From Alphaproteobacteria bacterium UBA3760 (GTDB lineage Bacteria; Pseudomonadota; Alphaproteobacteria; Rs-D84), in NCBI GenBank assembly GCA_002371155.1, contig DFGC01000011.1, positions 1 through 30,869 of the forward strand: DNA of 30,869 nucleotides, read 5' to 3'. Numbering within the stretch: the stretch's first letter is position 1; each line of letters opens with the position of its first letter. The translations under genes were made by a program, and so were the position numbers. The notes under the pieces were generated by a model. The model ran no database searches, was not told the DNA's origin, and saw nothing but the letters and a program-made list of their open reading frames with translations. This document shows positions 30,753 through 30,869 of this stretch, in pieces.

Positions 30753-30856
30753 TGTCATACCGCCGAAGGGCGGTATCCAGTTGACGACATTTGTCGTCAA
30801 CCTGTGTCATTCGGCATTACTACGCAAGTTTGCTTTCGCAAACTGGATACCGCGCG
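30753..30856. repeat. Multi-hairpin intergenic repeat element
   Basis: Three local hairpins in a row: ATACCGCC 30757-30764 / GGCGGTAT 30769-30776; GTTGACGAC 30780-30788 / GTCGTCAAC 30793-30801; AGTTTGC 30827-30833 / GCAAACT 30838-30844. A long-range 11-bp pair, GCGGTATCCAG 30770-30780 / CTGGATACCGC 30843-30853, overlaps the local ones. The build resembles the ATCCAG-type intergenic repeats of alphaproteobacteria. There is no second copy in the window, so repeat status is inferred. No gene is seen after 30725. Confidence 0.6.
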
Positions 30857-30869
30857 AAATCACCCACCC

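Noticed and set aside
1..30869. CRISPR array, prophage, transposase or toxin-antitoxin pair
   Set aside because: No regularly spaced repeats, integrase, transposase or recognisable toxin-antitoxin motifs were found on either strand.

Overview
The window looks like a stretch of an AT-rich, compact alphaproteobacterial chromosome. The call rests on an alphaproteobacterial-type SspB adaptor, an LptF/LptD/SurA-like envelope block (so a Gram-negative cell), and an isoleucyl-tRNA synthetase of the eukaryote-like subtype seen in Rickettsiales-type lineages. Core genes are packed with 4-nt ATGA overlaps and mixed with many short proteins I do not recognise. A reduced, possibly host-associated lineage is likely, but genus and order are inference. 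I see no prophage, insertion sequence or CRISPR array.

Layout. (1) 1-596, minus: the 5' part of ileS, running off the window, with an apparent ribosome-mediated attenuator at about 620-716 (leader peptide with consecutive Ile codons, then a terminator). (2) 758-1829, plus: a small membrane protein, a structured RNA of about 220 nt with its own strong promoter and terminator, and a small unknown gene. (3) 1844-8205, minus: a GIY-YIG protein, two copies of a double-hairpin repeat, tRNA-Thr, then a gene run transcribed as unknown, fabD, unknown, fabG, mnmG, unknown, unknown. A 60-nt copy of the mnmG 3' end lies downstream of mnmG. (4) 8238-11721, minus: metG, two unknowns, queH. (5) 11756-17455, minus: tolC, macA, macB ATPase, macB permease and a CaCA exchanger, then tRNA-Val(GAC). 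(6) 17503-19221, plus: tRNA-Cys, recF, sspB. (7) 19226-23877, minus: a secreted Cys-containing protein, infB and nusA. (8) 23896-30725, plus: lptF, lptD, a surA-like gene, rlmN, a TrpF-like barrel, a SIMPL-domain protein and tRNA-Val(TAC), followed by a multi-hairpin repeat at the window edge.

How the genes work together. Translation and tRNA biology dominate: IleS, MetG, MnmG (wobble U34), QueH (queuosine), RlmN (23S rRNA/tRNA m2A), IF2, NusA and four tRNAs. Envelope building is the second theme: LptF and LptD for LPS transport, a SurA-like periplasmic chaperone, FabD and FabG for acyl chains, and a MacAB-TolC type tripartite exporter. RecF (repair) shares a transcript with SspB, the ClpXP adaptor for ssrA-tagged proteins.

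The most interesting signals are regulatory: the ileS attenuator, the unassigned structured RNA, and two genes (lptF and recF) whose mRNAs appear to have almost no 5' leader.
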